A stretch of DNA of 64,000 nucleotides from contig NZ_RJKV01000002.1 of assembly GCF_003751305.1 (NCBI RefSeq), forward strand, positions 992,001 through 1,056,000, read 5' to 3'. This document shows, one piece after another, positions 19,801 to 28,295 of this stretch. The notes under the pieces are model-generated. The model saw only the letters and a program-made list of their open reading frames with translations, had not been told where the DNA came from and searched no databases. Each line of letters begins with the position of its first letter. Position 1 is the first letter of the stretch. This DNA comes from Stenotrophomonas rhizophila. GTDB lineage: Bacteria; Pseudomonadota; Gammaproteobacteria; Xanthomonadales; Xanthomonadaceae. Made by a program: the position numbers and the translations under genes.

Positions 19801-21738
19801 CGCGATGTGGAAACCGTGGTGCGCGCGCCGATCCTGGCCGAAGCCAGCATGCCGCGCGTGATGGCGCCCGGGGATACCAGCACGGTCACTTTGGACGTCC
19901 AGAACTTCACCGGCACACCGGGCGAGTTCAAGGTGCAGGTCGATGGTATCGGCCCGCTGACCCTGGGCGAATCCAGCCGCACGCTCAAGCTCAATGCCGA
20001 TGCGAAGAGCACGCTGAGCTTCCCGCTGACCGCGCGCGAGGGCTACACCGTGGCCAAGGTGCGCGTGCGCGTGGATGGCAACGGCTTCAAGGTTGATCGC
20101 CGCTATGACCTGCCGGTGCGTGCGGCATGGCCGCAGGTGCTGCGCGCACAGACCCGCACGCTGGATCCGCTGGCCGCCGTCACGATGGAGGCCGGGCTGG
20201 CCGATGGTCTGATGAACGACTCGGTGACCGCACGCATGCTGGTCAGCGCGCTGCCGCCGATTCCGTTCGCCAGTGCCTTGAGTGGCGCGCTCAACTACCC
20301 GTATGGCTGCGCCGAGCAGACCACCAGCAAGGGCTACGCCGCGCTGATGCTGGATGAGGCGACCTCGGCCATGCTCGGCGCGGACGGGCTGGATGCCAAG
20401 ACCCGCCGCGAGCGCATGGAAGGTGCCTTCGGCCGCCTGGCCTCGATGCAGGTGGCCAACGGCAACTTCTCGATGTGGGGGGACGACGGCTACATCAATC
20501 CGTGGCTGACGCCGTACATCGCCGAGTTCCTGCTCGACGCCAAGGACGCCGGCTTCGCGGTACCGGACAACGTGCTGCAGAAAGCGCTGAATCGCCTGAG
20601 CGAAGATCTGCTGTCCGGCGGCAACCAGTTCTATGGCGAGGATCGCCGCGAGAACCTGAAGTTCGCCAACCAGGCGTATTCGGGCTACGTGCTGGCCCGC
20701 GTCAACCGCGCGCCACTGGGTACCCTGCGTGCGCTGTACGACAACGAGCGCAGCAAGTCGCTGACCGGCCTGTCGCTGGTGCATCTGGGCATCGCGCTGT
20801 CCCTGCAGGGCGACCACAAGCGCGGCGATGCGGCCATTGCCGCCGGCTTCGCCAAAACAGGCAGTGACCGTCCGGCGTACTTCGGCGATTACGGCAGCGC
20901 GGTGCGCGATGACGCGCTGATGATCGCGCTGCTGCACGAGCGCAAGTTGTCCAAGCCCGCCTACGATGCACGTGCGGTCGATCTCGGCCGCGCGCTGGAT
21001 GCCCGCCGCAATAGTGGCTGGATGTGGCTGAGCACCCAGGAGCAGGTGGCGCTGGCCCGCATGGGCAAGGCGTTGTCGGCCAACCAGAAGAAACTGGTTT
21101 CCGGCGAACTGGTGGTGGGTGGCGAAAGCGAGAGCATCTCGGCGCGGCGCATGTTTGGCCGCAGCGTCGACTACGCCGCGCTGGCCAAGGGCGTGCGCTT
21201 CACCCCGCAGGGGGAGCCGCCGATGTTCGCCAGCCTGGAAGTGGCCGGCATTCCGCGCAACCCGCCGGAACCGGACAGCCGCACGCTCGGCGTGGAGCGC
21301 AGCTGGTACACCACGGATGGCAAGCCGTGGACGCCGCGTCCGCTGAAGGAAGGCGAGGCCCTGATCGTGCGGGTCAGCGTCACCCCGAACGTGGACATGC
21401 CCGATGCGCTGCTGACCGATCTGCTGCCGGCCGGGCTGGAGATCGAGAACTTCAACCTCGGCGATGCCAAGCAGTGGGCCGATGTGGTGGTCGACGGATT
21501 GAGCGTCAACGATCGTGGCGATGCGGCCAACATCAAGCACGAGGAGTTCCGCGACGACCGCTACGTGGCCGCGCTGAAACTCTCGCGTGGCAGCACCGCC
21601 AAGGTGTTCTATCTGGTGCGTGCGGTCACGCCGGGCACGTATCGCGTGCCGCCGCCACTGGTGGAGGACATGTACCGTCCCGACCTGCGCGGGGTGGGGC
21701 GCAGCCTCCCGGCGTCCCTGACCGTGGTGCAGCCCTGA
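16819..21738 (+). CDS. Alpha-2-macroglobulin-type protease-trapping lipoprotein
   Basis: A 1639-residue periplasmic lipoprotein that is thought to trap invading proteases near the inner membrane. Residues 1-32 form a lipoprotein signal ending in the lipobox GVGGC. The macroglobulin domains follow. The thioester motif is intact: YGCAEQ, with Cys1164 and Gln1167. LYRPGESVRISALLRDNDGK near residue 393 is the usual YfhM-class segment. It ends 53 bp before pbpC in the same direction, a pairing seen widely and taken to mean joint protection and repair of the cell wall. Confidence 0.94.
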   Translation: MASRSRFGQWSWKGIAGLALVAGLAIGVGGCKRNDSGQLPAPSGAPITAKAEAVTEFTLVRAYPDQKSDGLSLALEFSRPLVGTQDFDALVRFAEKVGTEDSSWSLSDDGKTLRYPFVEAAKEYSLIVSPDLLAADGSRIGKELRQKVFTGELKPVAGFASQGSVLPAKDSRGLPVVSVNVPEVDVEFLRVREKELPNFFSQYQRGGRRGSWELESEYGDKTPMSQLAEPVYVNRFVIGGKQNERVLTYLPTQDIKELQQPGLYFAVMKRSGSFEGEYDTAFFTVSDIGLHTRAYKDKLFVHTASLQSGASLKKVELRILDGKGEVVLKGATDGNGNALLNYTLDASHVLIASSGGDTSMLPFNQPALDLSEFAVAGRDNAWFDVFTWSGRDLYRPGESVRISALLRDNDGKPVKPQPVFLRLKQPDGKTFRETRLTPGEQGYFSFEQLIPAEAPTGRWQVEFRTNPASKEAIQGMTLRIEEFLPERMKLDLDSAQKTLKPGEPLKLQADAAYLYGAPADGNRFTARLAVAAEQSPVESLPGYFFGDPTTALPREARDVIDTEFPADGKLRQDVELPAEVKPTAPIAVVLSGSVYETGGRTVTRTLKRVMWPAAALVGVRPLFDPKDGADANSNARFELMRVDAAGKPQPAKGLKVTLVRELRDYHWTFNDNRWDYDFTRRFENKDTRTVDAGNAAVGIDFPVEWGEYRLDVFDPATGLTSRYPFNAGWSWNDDNRGLDARPDKVKLALDRTGYKAGDTVRVTVTPPHAGKGVLMVESDKMLYVQDIDAKPGSTYDIPVTAEWERHDVYITALVFRGGSAPSKITPARAVGVVHVPMDRKTRQIAVGLVAPKQMRPEQTLPVTVSAPQLAGKVAHVTVSAVDVGILNITRFPVPDAAGHFFAQRRLGVDAYDIYSRVIESFDGSSGKLKFGGDMALAAMPQAKRPTARVQTVDLFSGPVKLDAKGIARIALKVPDFNGTLRVSALVYADDQYGKRDVETVVRAPILAEASMPRVMAPGDTSTVTLDVQNFTGTPGEFKVQVDGIGPLTLGESSRTLKLNADAKSTLSFPLTAREGYTVAKVRVRVDGNGFKVDRRYDLPVRAAWPQVLRAQTRTLDPLAAVTMEAGLADGLMNDSVTARMLVSALPPIPFASALSGALNYPYGCAEQTTSKGYAALMLDEATSAMLGADGLDAKTRRERMEGAFGRLASMQVANGNFSMWGDDGYINPWLTPYIAEFLLDAKDAGFAVPDNVLQKALNRLSEDLLSGGNQFYGEDRRENLKFANQAYSGYVLARVNRAPLGTLRALYDNERSKSLTGLSLVHLGIALSLQGDHKRGDAAIAAGFAKTGSDRPAYFGDYGSAVRDDALMIALLHERKLSKPAYDARAVDLGRALDARRNSGWMWLSTQEQVALARMGKALSANQKKLVSGELVVGGESESISARRMFGRSVDYAALAKGVRFTPQGEPPMFASLEVAGIPRNPPEPDSRTLGVERSWYTTDGKPWTPRPLKEGEALIVRVSVTPNVDMPDALLTDLLPAGLEIENFNLGDAKQWADVVVDGLSVNDRGDAANIKHEEFRDDRYVAALKLSRGSTAKVFYLVRAVTPGTYRVPPPLVEDMYRPDLRGVGRSLPASLTVVQP

Positions 21739-21791
21739 TCGCAGGGCGGGCCGTCCCGGTGACGGCCCGCCTGCCTCGCTGCTGAATCGAC

Positions 21792-24167
21792 ATGACGTCT
21801 CTTTTCTCCAAGCGGTGGTGGGCGTCGGTGCTGCGCGGCGTGCTGCCGTACCTGCGATGGGGTACGGCTGCGCTGCTCACACTGCTGCTGGTGCTGGATC
21901 TCGCGTTCCCGCCGCCGCTGCCCAGGCAGCGCGATACCAGCACCCTGGTGGTCGCGCGTGATGGCACGCCGCTGCGCGCGTTCGCCGATGCCGACGGGGT
22001 GTGGCGTTACCCGGCCTCGGCGGACAGCGTCTCGCCGCTGTATCTGCAGGCACTGCTGAACTACGAAGACCGCTGGTTCTGGCGGCATCCCGGCATCAAC
22101 CCGTGGGGCCTGCTGCGCGCCGGCAAGCAATGGCTGTTCGAGCAGCGGATCGTCTCCGGCGGTTCAACGTTGACCATGCAGGTTGCGCGGATCCTCGATC
22201 CGCATACGCGCACACCGTGGGGCAAAGCCAAGCAGCTGCTGCGCGCGGTGCAGCTGGAACTGCACCTGAGCAAGGCGCAGATCCTGGCGCTGTATCTGGA
22301 ACGTGCACCCTACGGCGGCACCATCGAAGGCGTGGAGGCGGCGAGCTGGGCCTATCTGGGCAAGCCGGCCTCGCAGTTGTCGCATGCCGAGGCGGCGTTG
22401 CTGGCCGTGCTGCCGCAGTCGCCCAGCCGGTTGCGTCCGGACCGCCACCCGGAGGCGGCCCAACGGGCGCGCGACAAGGTGCTCGAGCGGATGGTGTCAC
22501 TCGGTGTGTGGTCACGCGAGGAGGTCGACGATGCCCGCATCGAACCGGTGGTCACCCGCGCCCTGCAGCCCCCGCTGCATGCGGCGCTGCTCGCCCAGCG
22601 GCTGCGCTCGGCACAGCCGCAGGCGGCGCGGATCGAGAGCACGCTGGACATCGGCCTGCAGCGCACGCTGGAAGAACGCGTGTCCTCGTACTTCTCGCAG
22701 CTGCCCGAGCGCACCTCGGCGGCGTTGCTGGTGGTGGACAACCGCACACTGGAGGCACGTGCCTACGTCGGTTCGGTGGCGTTCGGCGACAGACAGCGGC
22801 TCGGCCATGTGGACATGGTGCAGGCATGGCGCTCACCGGGCTCCACGCTCAAGCCGTTCCTGTATGGCATGGCCCTGGATGATGGCCTGATCCATTCGGA
22901 TAGCCTGATGGTGGATGCGCCACAGAGCTTCGGTGGCTACCGGCCGGGCAACTTCGATGCGGCCTTCAACGGGCCGGTCAGTGCCGCCACGGCCCTGCGG
23001 TTGTCGCTCAACGTGCCGGCGGTGGACCTGCTGGATCGGGTCGGCTCGGCGCGTTTTGCCGCACGCCTGTCGCATGCGGGCATCAACCTGCGCTTTCCGC
23101 GTGGCAGTGCGCCCAATCTCTCGCTGATTCTCGGCGGCACCGGCGCGCGACTGGAAGATCTGGTCGGCACCTTCGCCGCGTTCAACCGCAACGGCATCGC
23201 CGGGCGGGTGCGTTACACCGCCGAAGATGCGGTGATCGAACGGCGCCTGATGTCCCCCGGCGCGGCGTGGATCACCCGCGAGATGCTTGAGTCCAATCCA
23301 CGCCCGGGCTACGGCACCGGCACCTTCGATGTCACCGGCCGCCCGCGTGTGGCCTGGAAGACCGGCACCAGCTATGGCTATCGCGACGCCTGGGCGATCG
23401 GCACCACGCGGCATTACACGGTGGGCGTCTGGGTAGGGCGTCCGGACGGCACGCCGCTGCCCGGGCAGTACGGCGCGGTGACCGCGTTGCCGCTGATGTT
23501 CGAGGTGATCGACAGTCTGCCGCGCCAGGCTGGTGATGCCAGTGCGGCGCCGATGCCGGCGAGCGTAACGCAGGCCGAGATCTGCTGGCCGACCGGCGGC
23601 TTGGCGGAGCAGACCGCAGCGCCCCTGTGCCAACGCCGTATGCCGGCCTTCGTGCTGGACGGGGTCGTGCCGCCGACCTTCGCCGAACGCGAGGCGCGGC
23701 TGTGGCAGCCGGGCCTGCAGCGTTTCCAGGTGGATGCGCGCACGGGGCTGCGGCTGTCGCCGGAGTGCAGCCGGCCGCATGCGGCGGAGCCGCGTGAGAT
23801 CGCGCGCTGGCCGGCGCTGTTGTCGCCGTGGTTGCCACAGGCGCAGCGTCAGGCCTCGCAGCTGCCGGCACTGTCGCCGGACTGCAGCGACGACGGCCGC
23901 GAAAGTGGTGGCACCCTGCATATCGAGGGGCTCAACGACCGCGCCACCCTCGCACGCGCACCGAATGCCGAGCACGGCGTACGCCTGCAGCTGCGTGCAC
24001 TGGGCAATGAAACGACAGTCGATTGGCTGCTGGACGACCGCTGGATTGCCCGCACCGAAGGGCCGCGACTGTTCCAGCGTGACTTTGATGAAGTCGGTGA
24101 GCACACGTTGACCGCGCTGGCCGCCGATGGCGCGTGGACGCAGGTGCGGTTCCGGATCCTGCGCTGA
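21792..24167 (+). CDS. pbpC: Penicillin-binding protein 1C
   Basis: A 791-residue bifunctional peptidoglycan synthase. One membrane anchor lies at residues 20-40. The glycosyltransferase domain includes NYEDRWFWRHPG with catalytic Glu92 and GGSTLTMQVAR. The transpeptidase domain has SPGSTLKPF with Ser351 and Lys354, SLNVP, and WKTGTSYGYRDAW. The C-terminal extension after about residue 690 matches the PBP1C-type domain. It follows the macroglobulin gene in an expected operon. No frameshift is seen. Confidence 0.95.
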   Translation: MTSLFSKRWWASVLRGVLPYLRWGTAALLTLLLVLDLAFPPPLPRQRDTSTLVVARDGTPLRAFADADGVWRYPASADSVSPLYLQALLNYEDRWFWRHPGINPWGLLRAGKQWLFEQRIVSGGSTLTMQVARILDPHTRTPWGKAKQLLRAVQLELHLSKAQILALYLERAPYGGTIEGVEAASWAYLGKPASQLSHAEAALLAVLPQSPSRLRPDRHPEAAQRARDKVLERMVSLGVWSREEVDDARIEPVVTRALQPPLHAALLAQRLRSAQPQAARIESTLDIGLQRTLEERVSSYFSQLPERTSAALLVVDNRTLEARAYVGSVAFGDRQRLGHVDMVQAWRSPGSTLKPFLYGMALDDGLIHSDSLMVDAPQSFGGYRPGNFDAAFNGPVSAATALRLSLNVPAVDLLDRVGSARFAARLSHAGINLRFPRGSAPNLSLILGGTGARLEDLVGTFAAFNRNGIAGRVRYTAEDAVIERRLMSPGAAWITREMLESNPRPGYGTGTFDVTGRPRVAWKTGTSYGYRDAWAIGTTRHYTVGVWVGRPDGTPLPGQYGAVTALPLMFEVIDSLPRQAGDASAAPMPASVTQAEICWPTGGLAEQTAAPLCQRRMPAFVLDGVVPPTFAEREARLWQPGLQRFQVDARTGLRLSPECSRPHAAEPREIARWPALLSPWLPQAQRQASQLPALSPDCSDDGRESGGTLHIEGLNDRATLARAPNAEHGVRLQLRALGNETTVDWLLDDRWIARTEGPRLFQRDFDEVGEHTLTALAADGAWTQVRFRILR

Positions 24168-24190
24168 CGGTTTGCTGCGCGGAGTGCGAT

Positions 24191-24215
24191 GGTGCCGGCC
24201 AGCGGCCGGCACTAC
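24191..24215 (-). repeat. SMAG-type GTAG palindrome
   Basis: Read on the minus strand, GTAG is followed by GCCGGCC / GGCCGGC arms. It lies between the convergent pbpC and ferritin genes. Confidence 0.75.
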
Positions 24216-24246
24216 CTGTGCGCCTGGCGCCGTCCCGCGGCCGGCA

Positions 24247-24831
24247 TTACTCCCCGATCCAGCCGTCCAGCAGGTCGGCGAACTCGTCGGCGTGTTCTTC
24301 TTCCTGCGCCAGGATCTCTTCCAGGATGCGCTTGGTCGTGGTGTCCTTGTCGCCCACGAAGTTGATCATCTCGCGGTAGCTGTCGATCGCGATGCGCTCT
24401 GCAATCAGGTTCTCGCGGACCATGTCGCGCAGGTCGCTGCCTCCCTTGTACTCGGCATGCGAGCGCGCAGTGAGTGTGTCCGGATTGAGGTCGGGCTCGC
24501 CGCCCAGCTGCACGATGCGTTCGGCCAGCTTGCCGGCGTGCGCCTGTTCCTGCTGTGCGTGTTCCAGGAACTCGGCCTTGATCGAATCGGCGAGCATGCC
24601 CTTGGCCATGAAGTAATGGCGGTAGTAGCGCAGCACGCAGACGTACTCGGTGGCGAGCGCATCGTTGAGCAGCTTGATGACCGCTTCGCGGTCGGCACTG
24701 TAGCTGTCGGTGATGGCGCCATCTTCGATGTCCTTGCGGGCCTTGGCACGCAGGGTGGCGGTGTCGCTGATGCCCGGAGGACGGCTGTTGTCCGGGGTGG
24801 CGTTCGGGGTGTTCTTGGCTGGCTTTGACAT
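24247..24831 (-). CDS. Ferritin-like iron protein
   Basis: A 194-residue four-helix ferritin-like protein with four regularly spaced carboxylate motifs: ATEYVCVLRYYRHYF, EFLEHAQQEQAHAGKLAERI, NLIAERIAIDSYREMI and EEILAQEEEHADEF. This is the di-iron pattern of bacterioferritin-like proteins. An N-terminal hydrophilic stretch of about 35 residues precedes the bundle. It probably stores or detoxifies iron. It lies 29 bp after the peroxiredoxin gene on the same strand, suggesting a joint response to peroxide and free iron. Whether it binds heme cannot be decided by eye. Confidence 0.85.
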   Translation of the reverse strand: MSKPAKNTPNATPDNSRPPGISDTATLRAKARKDIEDGAITDSYSADREAVIKLLNDALATEYVCVLRYYRHYFMAKGMLADSIKAEFLEHAQQEQAHAGKLAERIVQLGGEPDLNPDTLTARSHAEYKGGSDLRDMVRENLIAERIAIDSYREMINFVGDKDTTTKRILEEILAQEEEHADEFADLLDGWIGE

Positions 24832-24860
24832 GGCTGGCCGGGTTCCTCTGTTGCGTGGGT

Positions 24861-25343
24861 CTAGCGGGGGAGATGCTCCAGCACGTACTGCGCCGAAGAC
24901 ACCTCGAATTTTCCGGGTTCCTCGATGAAGGTCTCGCGCACGACACCGTCTTCGACGTACAGCGCGAAGCGGCGCGAGCGGATGCCCATCCCCGAGCTGC
25001 TGGCATCCATTTCCAGGCCCAGCGCACGGGTGAACTCACCATTGCCGTCAGACAGCAGCTGCAGGCCGTCGGGCACCTGCTGGCTCTCGCCCCAGGCCTT
25101 CATCACGAACGGATCGTTGACCGCCATGCAGAACACCTCGATCCCGCGGTGGCGGAATTCGGGGAACTGCTCGATGAAGCCGGGCAGGTGCCGGGCCGAA
25201 CAGGTCGGGGTGAATGCGCCGGGCACGCCGAACAGCACCGCTTTGCGCGAATCGAACAGGGCATGGGTATCGATGGTCTCCATGCCCTCGCGGATGCGCT
25301 TGAGGGTGACTTCGGGAATGCGGTCGCCAACGTGGATGGTCAT
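24861..25343 (-). CDS. Peroxiredoxin, Prx5 type
   Basis: A 160-residue thiol peroxidase. The active site GVPGAFTPTCSARHLPG carries the peroxidatic Cys48, and the arginine further along lies in GIRSRRFALYVEDG. The length and the insertion around HLPGF fit the atypical Prx5/type-II peroxiredoxin group. The ATG at 25343 opens MTIHVGDRIPEV, the normal N-terminus; longer versions are not supported. It is the upstream partner of the ferritin-like gene. Confidence 0.92.
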   Translation of the reverse strand: MTIHVGDRIPEVTLKRIREGMETIDTHALFDSRKAVLFGVPGAFTPTCSARHLPGFIEQFPEFRHRGIEVFCMAVNDPFVMKAWGESQQVPDGLQLLSDGNGEFTRALGLEMDASSSGMGIRSRRFALYVEDGVVRETFIEEPGKFEVSSAQYVLEHLPR

Positions 25344-25593
25344 GCGGACTCCTTGGACACAGGCAGGGTAGTGAGGGGCATGGGATGGCCATGTCAATAC
25401 GTTGAAAAGCCGACGTGCAGACCCATCTGTAGCGGGAAAGGCGGGCCACGGGGGCAGCGTAGCCGTCCGGGATGTCCGCCGCATTGCGCAGGATCATTCG
25501 CGCCCGGCGTGACGGTGGGCCGGTCCGCAGCAGCTAGAATTGCGCGGACGGCGCCCGCCCACGCGGGTGGCCGAACTTAGTCGAGGTGTTTGG

Positions 25594-26490
25594 ATGGAAT
25601 TCAAGGATTACTACGCCACGCTCGGGGTGGAACCCACCGCGGGCGATGCTGAGATCAAGACCGCGTACCGACGCCTGGCGCGCAAGTACCACCCGGATGT
25701 GAGCAAGGAAGCCGGGGCCGAGGACAAGTTCAAGGCGGTCAACGAGGCTTACGAGGCGCTGCGCGATCCGCAGAAGCGCGCGGCCTATGACCAGCTCAAG
25801 GCGCAGGGCTACCGGCCCGGCGAGGAGTTCCATACCCCGCCGAACTACGGCGGTGGCCAGGGGTATGACTTCGAAGAGGTGTTCGGTGGCGGCGCCGGCG
25901 GCGGCGGCTTCAGCGATTTCTTCGAGAGCCTGTTCGCGCGCCAGCGCGGCGGTGGCGGTGGCCGCGCCAGTGGCTTCGGCGGCGCCAGCCAGGGCCCGCA
26001 GCCGACCCGGGACACCCGTGCCAAGCTGTCGGTGCCATTGGAAGCGGCCTATCAGGGCGACAGCCTGCGCATCAACGTGGGCGGCAAGCAGCTGGATGTG
26101 CGCGTGCCCAAGGGCATCCGCCCGGGCCAGGTGATCCGGCTGGGCGGGCAGGGCACCGGTGGCGGCAACCTGCTGCTGGAAGTGGAATACGCCGAGCACC
26201 CGCAGTTCGAGGTGGATGGCCGCAACATTCTGTACACCCTGCAGGTGACCCCGTGGCAGGCCGCGCTGGGCACCAGCATCAGCGTGCCGACCCTGGGCGG
26301 TGCGGTGGAGCTGAAGGTGCCGGCCGAGTCCGATGCCGGCCGCAAGCTGCGCCTGCGTGGCCGCGGCCTGCCGGGCAACCCGGATGGCGATCAGATCGTG
26401 GAGCTGGAGATCATTGCGCCGGCGCCCACCGATGAGGCGCAGAAGAAAGCGTACAAGACGCTGGCCAAGGCATTCGGCGAGAAGGTCTGA
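25594..26490 (+). CDS. cbpA: DnaJ-class curved-DNA-binding cochaperone
   Basis: A 298-residue J-domain protein. Residues 1-70 are the J domain with YHPDVSKE. A Gly/Phe-rich linker lies at about residues 85-135 (FGGGAGGGGFSDFFE). Two C-terminal beta domains follow, with VRVPKGIRPGQVIRLGGQG and LRLRGRGLPGNPDGDQ. There is no zinc finger, which separates CbpA from DnaJ. It stimulates DnaK ATPase; E. coli CbpA also binds DNA. No chaperone-modulator gene (cbpM) is found next to it. Confidence 0.92.
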   Translation: MEFKDYYATLGVEPTAGDAEIKTAYRRLARKYHPDVSKEAGAEDKFKAVNEAYEALRDPQKRAAYDQLKAQGYRPGEEFHTPPNYGGGQGYDFEEVFGGGAGGGGFSDFFESLFARQRGGGGGRASGFGGASQGPQPTRDTRAKLSVPLEAAYQGDSLRINVGGKQLDVRVPKGIRPGQVIRLGGQGTGGGNLLLEVEYAEHPQFEVDGRNILYTLQVTPWQAALGTSISVPTLGGAVELKVPAESDAGRKLRLRGRGLPGNPDGDQIVELEIIAPAPTDEAQKKAYKTLAKAFGEKV

Positions 26491-26529
26491 GGCAGGTGGC
26501 GCGCGGCGTCCGGGTCATCGTTGCGCACT

Positions 26530-26598
26530 GACCAACGGTCGGTGTCTACCGGGGCGGCCGCGATTGCCTTCGCGGTAGAAGCCGACCGTTGGTCGGCT
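26530..26598. repeat. Inverted pair of SMAG elements
   Basis: One copy reads on the minus strand (26530-26549) and one on the plus strand (26575-26598, GTAGAAGCCGACC with GGTCGGCT). They face away from each other across 25 bp, between the convergent cbpA and response-regulator genes. Confidence 0.75.
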
Positions 26599-26613
26599 CA
26601 CCGTGCCATCAGC

Positions 26614-26997
26614 TCACGCCGTCGGCGGTTCCTGGTGGCTGAAAACGCGCTCCAGCACCTCGGACAGCTCGTCTTCCGAGAACGGCTTGGTGATGTAGGC
26701 CTTGGCGCCCTGGCGCATGCCCCACATGCGGTCGGTGTCCTGGTCCTTGGTGGTCACCAGGATCACCGGGATGTGCTTGGTCGAGGCGTCGCGCGCCAGC
26801 GTGCGGGTCGCCTGGAAGCCATTGAGGTTGGGCATGACCACGTCCATCAGCACCAGATCGGGCAGCTCGGCCTTGGCCGTTTCCACCCCGGCGGCGCCAT
26901 CGGTGGCGGTCAGGATCTCGTGCCCGAGTTTTTCGACGATCCGCTGTATCCCCAACAGCTGCGACGGTGAATCGTCGACGATCAGAATGCGTGCCAT
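26614..26997 (-). CDS. Single-domain response regulator, PilH-like
   Basis: A 127-residue stand-alone receiver domain. Conserved residues are Asp8-Asp9 (LIVDDS), the phosphorylation site Asp52 (LMDVVMP), a threonine in LVTTKD, and the lysine in YITKPF. The segments NGFQATRTLARDA and TTKDQDTDRMWGMRQGAKAYI closely resemble PilH of the type IV pilus chemosensory system. No pil or chemotaxis genes sit next to it here, so the partner kinase must be encoded elsewhere. Confidence 0.85.
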   Translation of the reverse strand: MARILIVDDSPSQLLGIQRIVEKLGHEILTATDGAAGVETAKAELPDLVLMDVVMPNLNGFQATRTLARDASTKHIPVILVTTKDQDTDRMWGMRQGAKAYITKPFSEDELSEVLERVFSHQEPPTA

Positions 26998-27086
26998 GGT
27001 GTTCCCCGTGTGATGCCCGCAGTGTAGTGCGGGCCTCGCATTGTCGTGAAGCACCAAGCGTGCCGTCCGTCGCCCGGCTGCCACGC

Positions 27087-28082
27087 TCAGTCGATTCGTA
27101 CCACCGTGCGGCCGTGGTTGCCGCCCGCGAGCAGGGTATCGAACGCCGCGGGCAGGCCATCCAGCCCGACCTCGCTGGTGCAGATCGTCTCCAGATGCGC
27201 CGGTTTCCACGCGCCGCCCAGCTTGTCCCAGACCGCTTCGCGCAGATCACGCGGTGCGCTGGAGGACGACACACCCAGCAGCGACACGCCGCGGATGATG
27301 AAGGGCATCACCGTCATGTCCAATGCCGGGCTGGCGGCGAGGCCGGCACTGACCACCGAACCGTAGGGCACGGTCTGGGCCAGCAGACTGGTCAGCATCG
27401 CGCCGCCGGCGTTGTCCAGGCCACCGCCGAAACGCGCCGATTCCATCGGGCGGGAGGTCGCCAGCACATCTCGCGGCAGAACCTCGCGGGCCCCCAGGCC
27501 TCGCAGATAGCCGGCCTGGTCGGCCTTGCCGCTGATCGCATGCACCTCGAAACCGGCCCGGGTGAAGATATCCACCGCCAGCGAGCCGACCCCCCCGGTG
27601 GCCCCGGTCACTGCCAGCGGCCCGTGGGCGGGGGTCTGACGGTTGTCCAGCATCCGCACCAAGGCCAGCGCGGCAGTAAACCCGGCCGTCCCCAGGATCA
27701 TCGCCTCGCGCGGGCTCAGCCCGGCCGGCTGGGGGATCACCGCACTGGCGGCCAGGCGCACATACGGGCTGTAGCCCCCATCGCGGGTCTCGCTGAGCCC
27801 GCACCCGGTGGCGAGCACGGCATCGCCTTCGCGGTAGGCCGGGTCAGTCGAAGCGACCACCGTGCCGGCCACGTCGATACCACCGACCAGCGGGAAGCGC
27901 CGCAGGATCTTGCCCTTGCCGGTGCCGGCCAACGCATCCTTATAGTTGACCGAGGACCAGTGCGCGCGGAGGACCACCTCGCCGGGGTTGAGCTGGTCCA
28001 GGCCGATCGGTTCCAGCCCGGCGTGGTAGCCGGTATCGTCCTGGTGGATGCGGAAAGCGTTGAACCGGTCGGGAATTGCCAT
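27087..28082 (-). CDS. acuI: Acrylyl-CoA reductase/quinone oxidoreductase, YhdH/AcuI type
   Basis: A 331-residue zinc-free medium-chain dehydrogenase. The NADPH site is VTGATGGVGSLA, and the segments HWSSVNYKDALAGTGKGKI and GIDVAGTV are typical of the YhdH/AcuI clade, which reduces acryloyl-CoA to propionyl-CoA with NADPH. That product would feed the methylcitrate cycle encoded at 7.7-16.7 kb, though the genes are not linked. The ATG at 28082 gives the family N-terminus. The substrate assignment is inferred from clade resemblance. Confidence 0.85.
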   Translation of the reverse strand: MAIPDRFNAFRIHQDDTGYHAGLEPIGLDQLNPGEVVLRAHWSSVNYKDALAGTGKGKILRRFPLVGGIDVAGTVVASTDPAYREGDAVLATGCGLSETRDGGYSPYVRLAASAVIPQPAGLSPREAMILGTAGFTAALALVRMLDNRQTPAHGPLAVTGATGGVGSLAVDIFTRAGFEVHAISGKADQAGYLRGLGAREVLPRDVLATSRPMESARFGGGLDNAGGAMLTSLLAQTVPYGSVVSAGLAASPALDMTVMPFIIRGVSLLGVSSSSAPRDLREAVWDKLGGAWKPAHLETICTSEVGLDGLPAAFDTLLAGGNHGRTVVRID

Positions 28083-28295
28083 GAAGATGCCTGACGGGGG
28101 AAAACGCCACCTTACCTGCTGCTCCGGCGTGCGGGGACCCTCATGGGCCCTCGCGGATGCAGTTATGAATCGTTCCCCGAGATGCGTGACCCCTTCCAAT
28201 CCTGTCGATCTGCCCCATCTAGTAGAATCGACAACGTTTTAACGGTTGACGGTGCGGGAGTGGCCCGCAGGCAACCTTACCTTGATGGAGCGTGC

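Noticed and set aside
16804..21540. A very long open frame on the minus strand, opposite the macroglobulin gene
   Set aside because: It is the mirror of a strongly GC-biased coding sequence. Its translation is rich in His, Gln, Ala and Arg with no domain, and the plus strand has a clear family match with a lipobox and thioester.
27087..28082. Linking the AcuI-like reductase to the prp locus as one operon
   Set aside because: They are about 10 kb apart on opposite strands, so only a metabolic link is possible.
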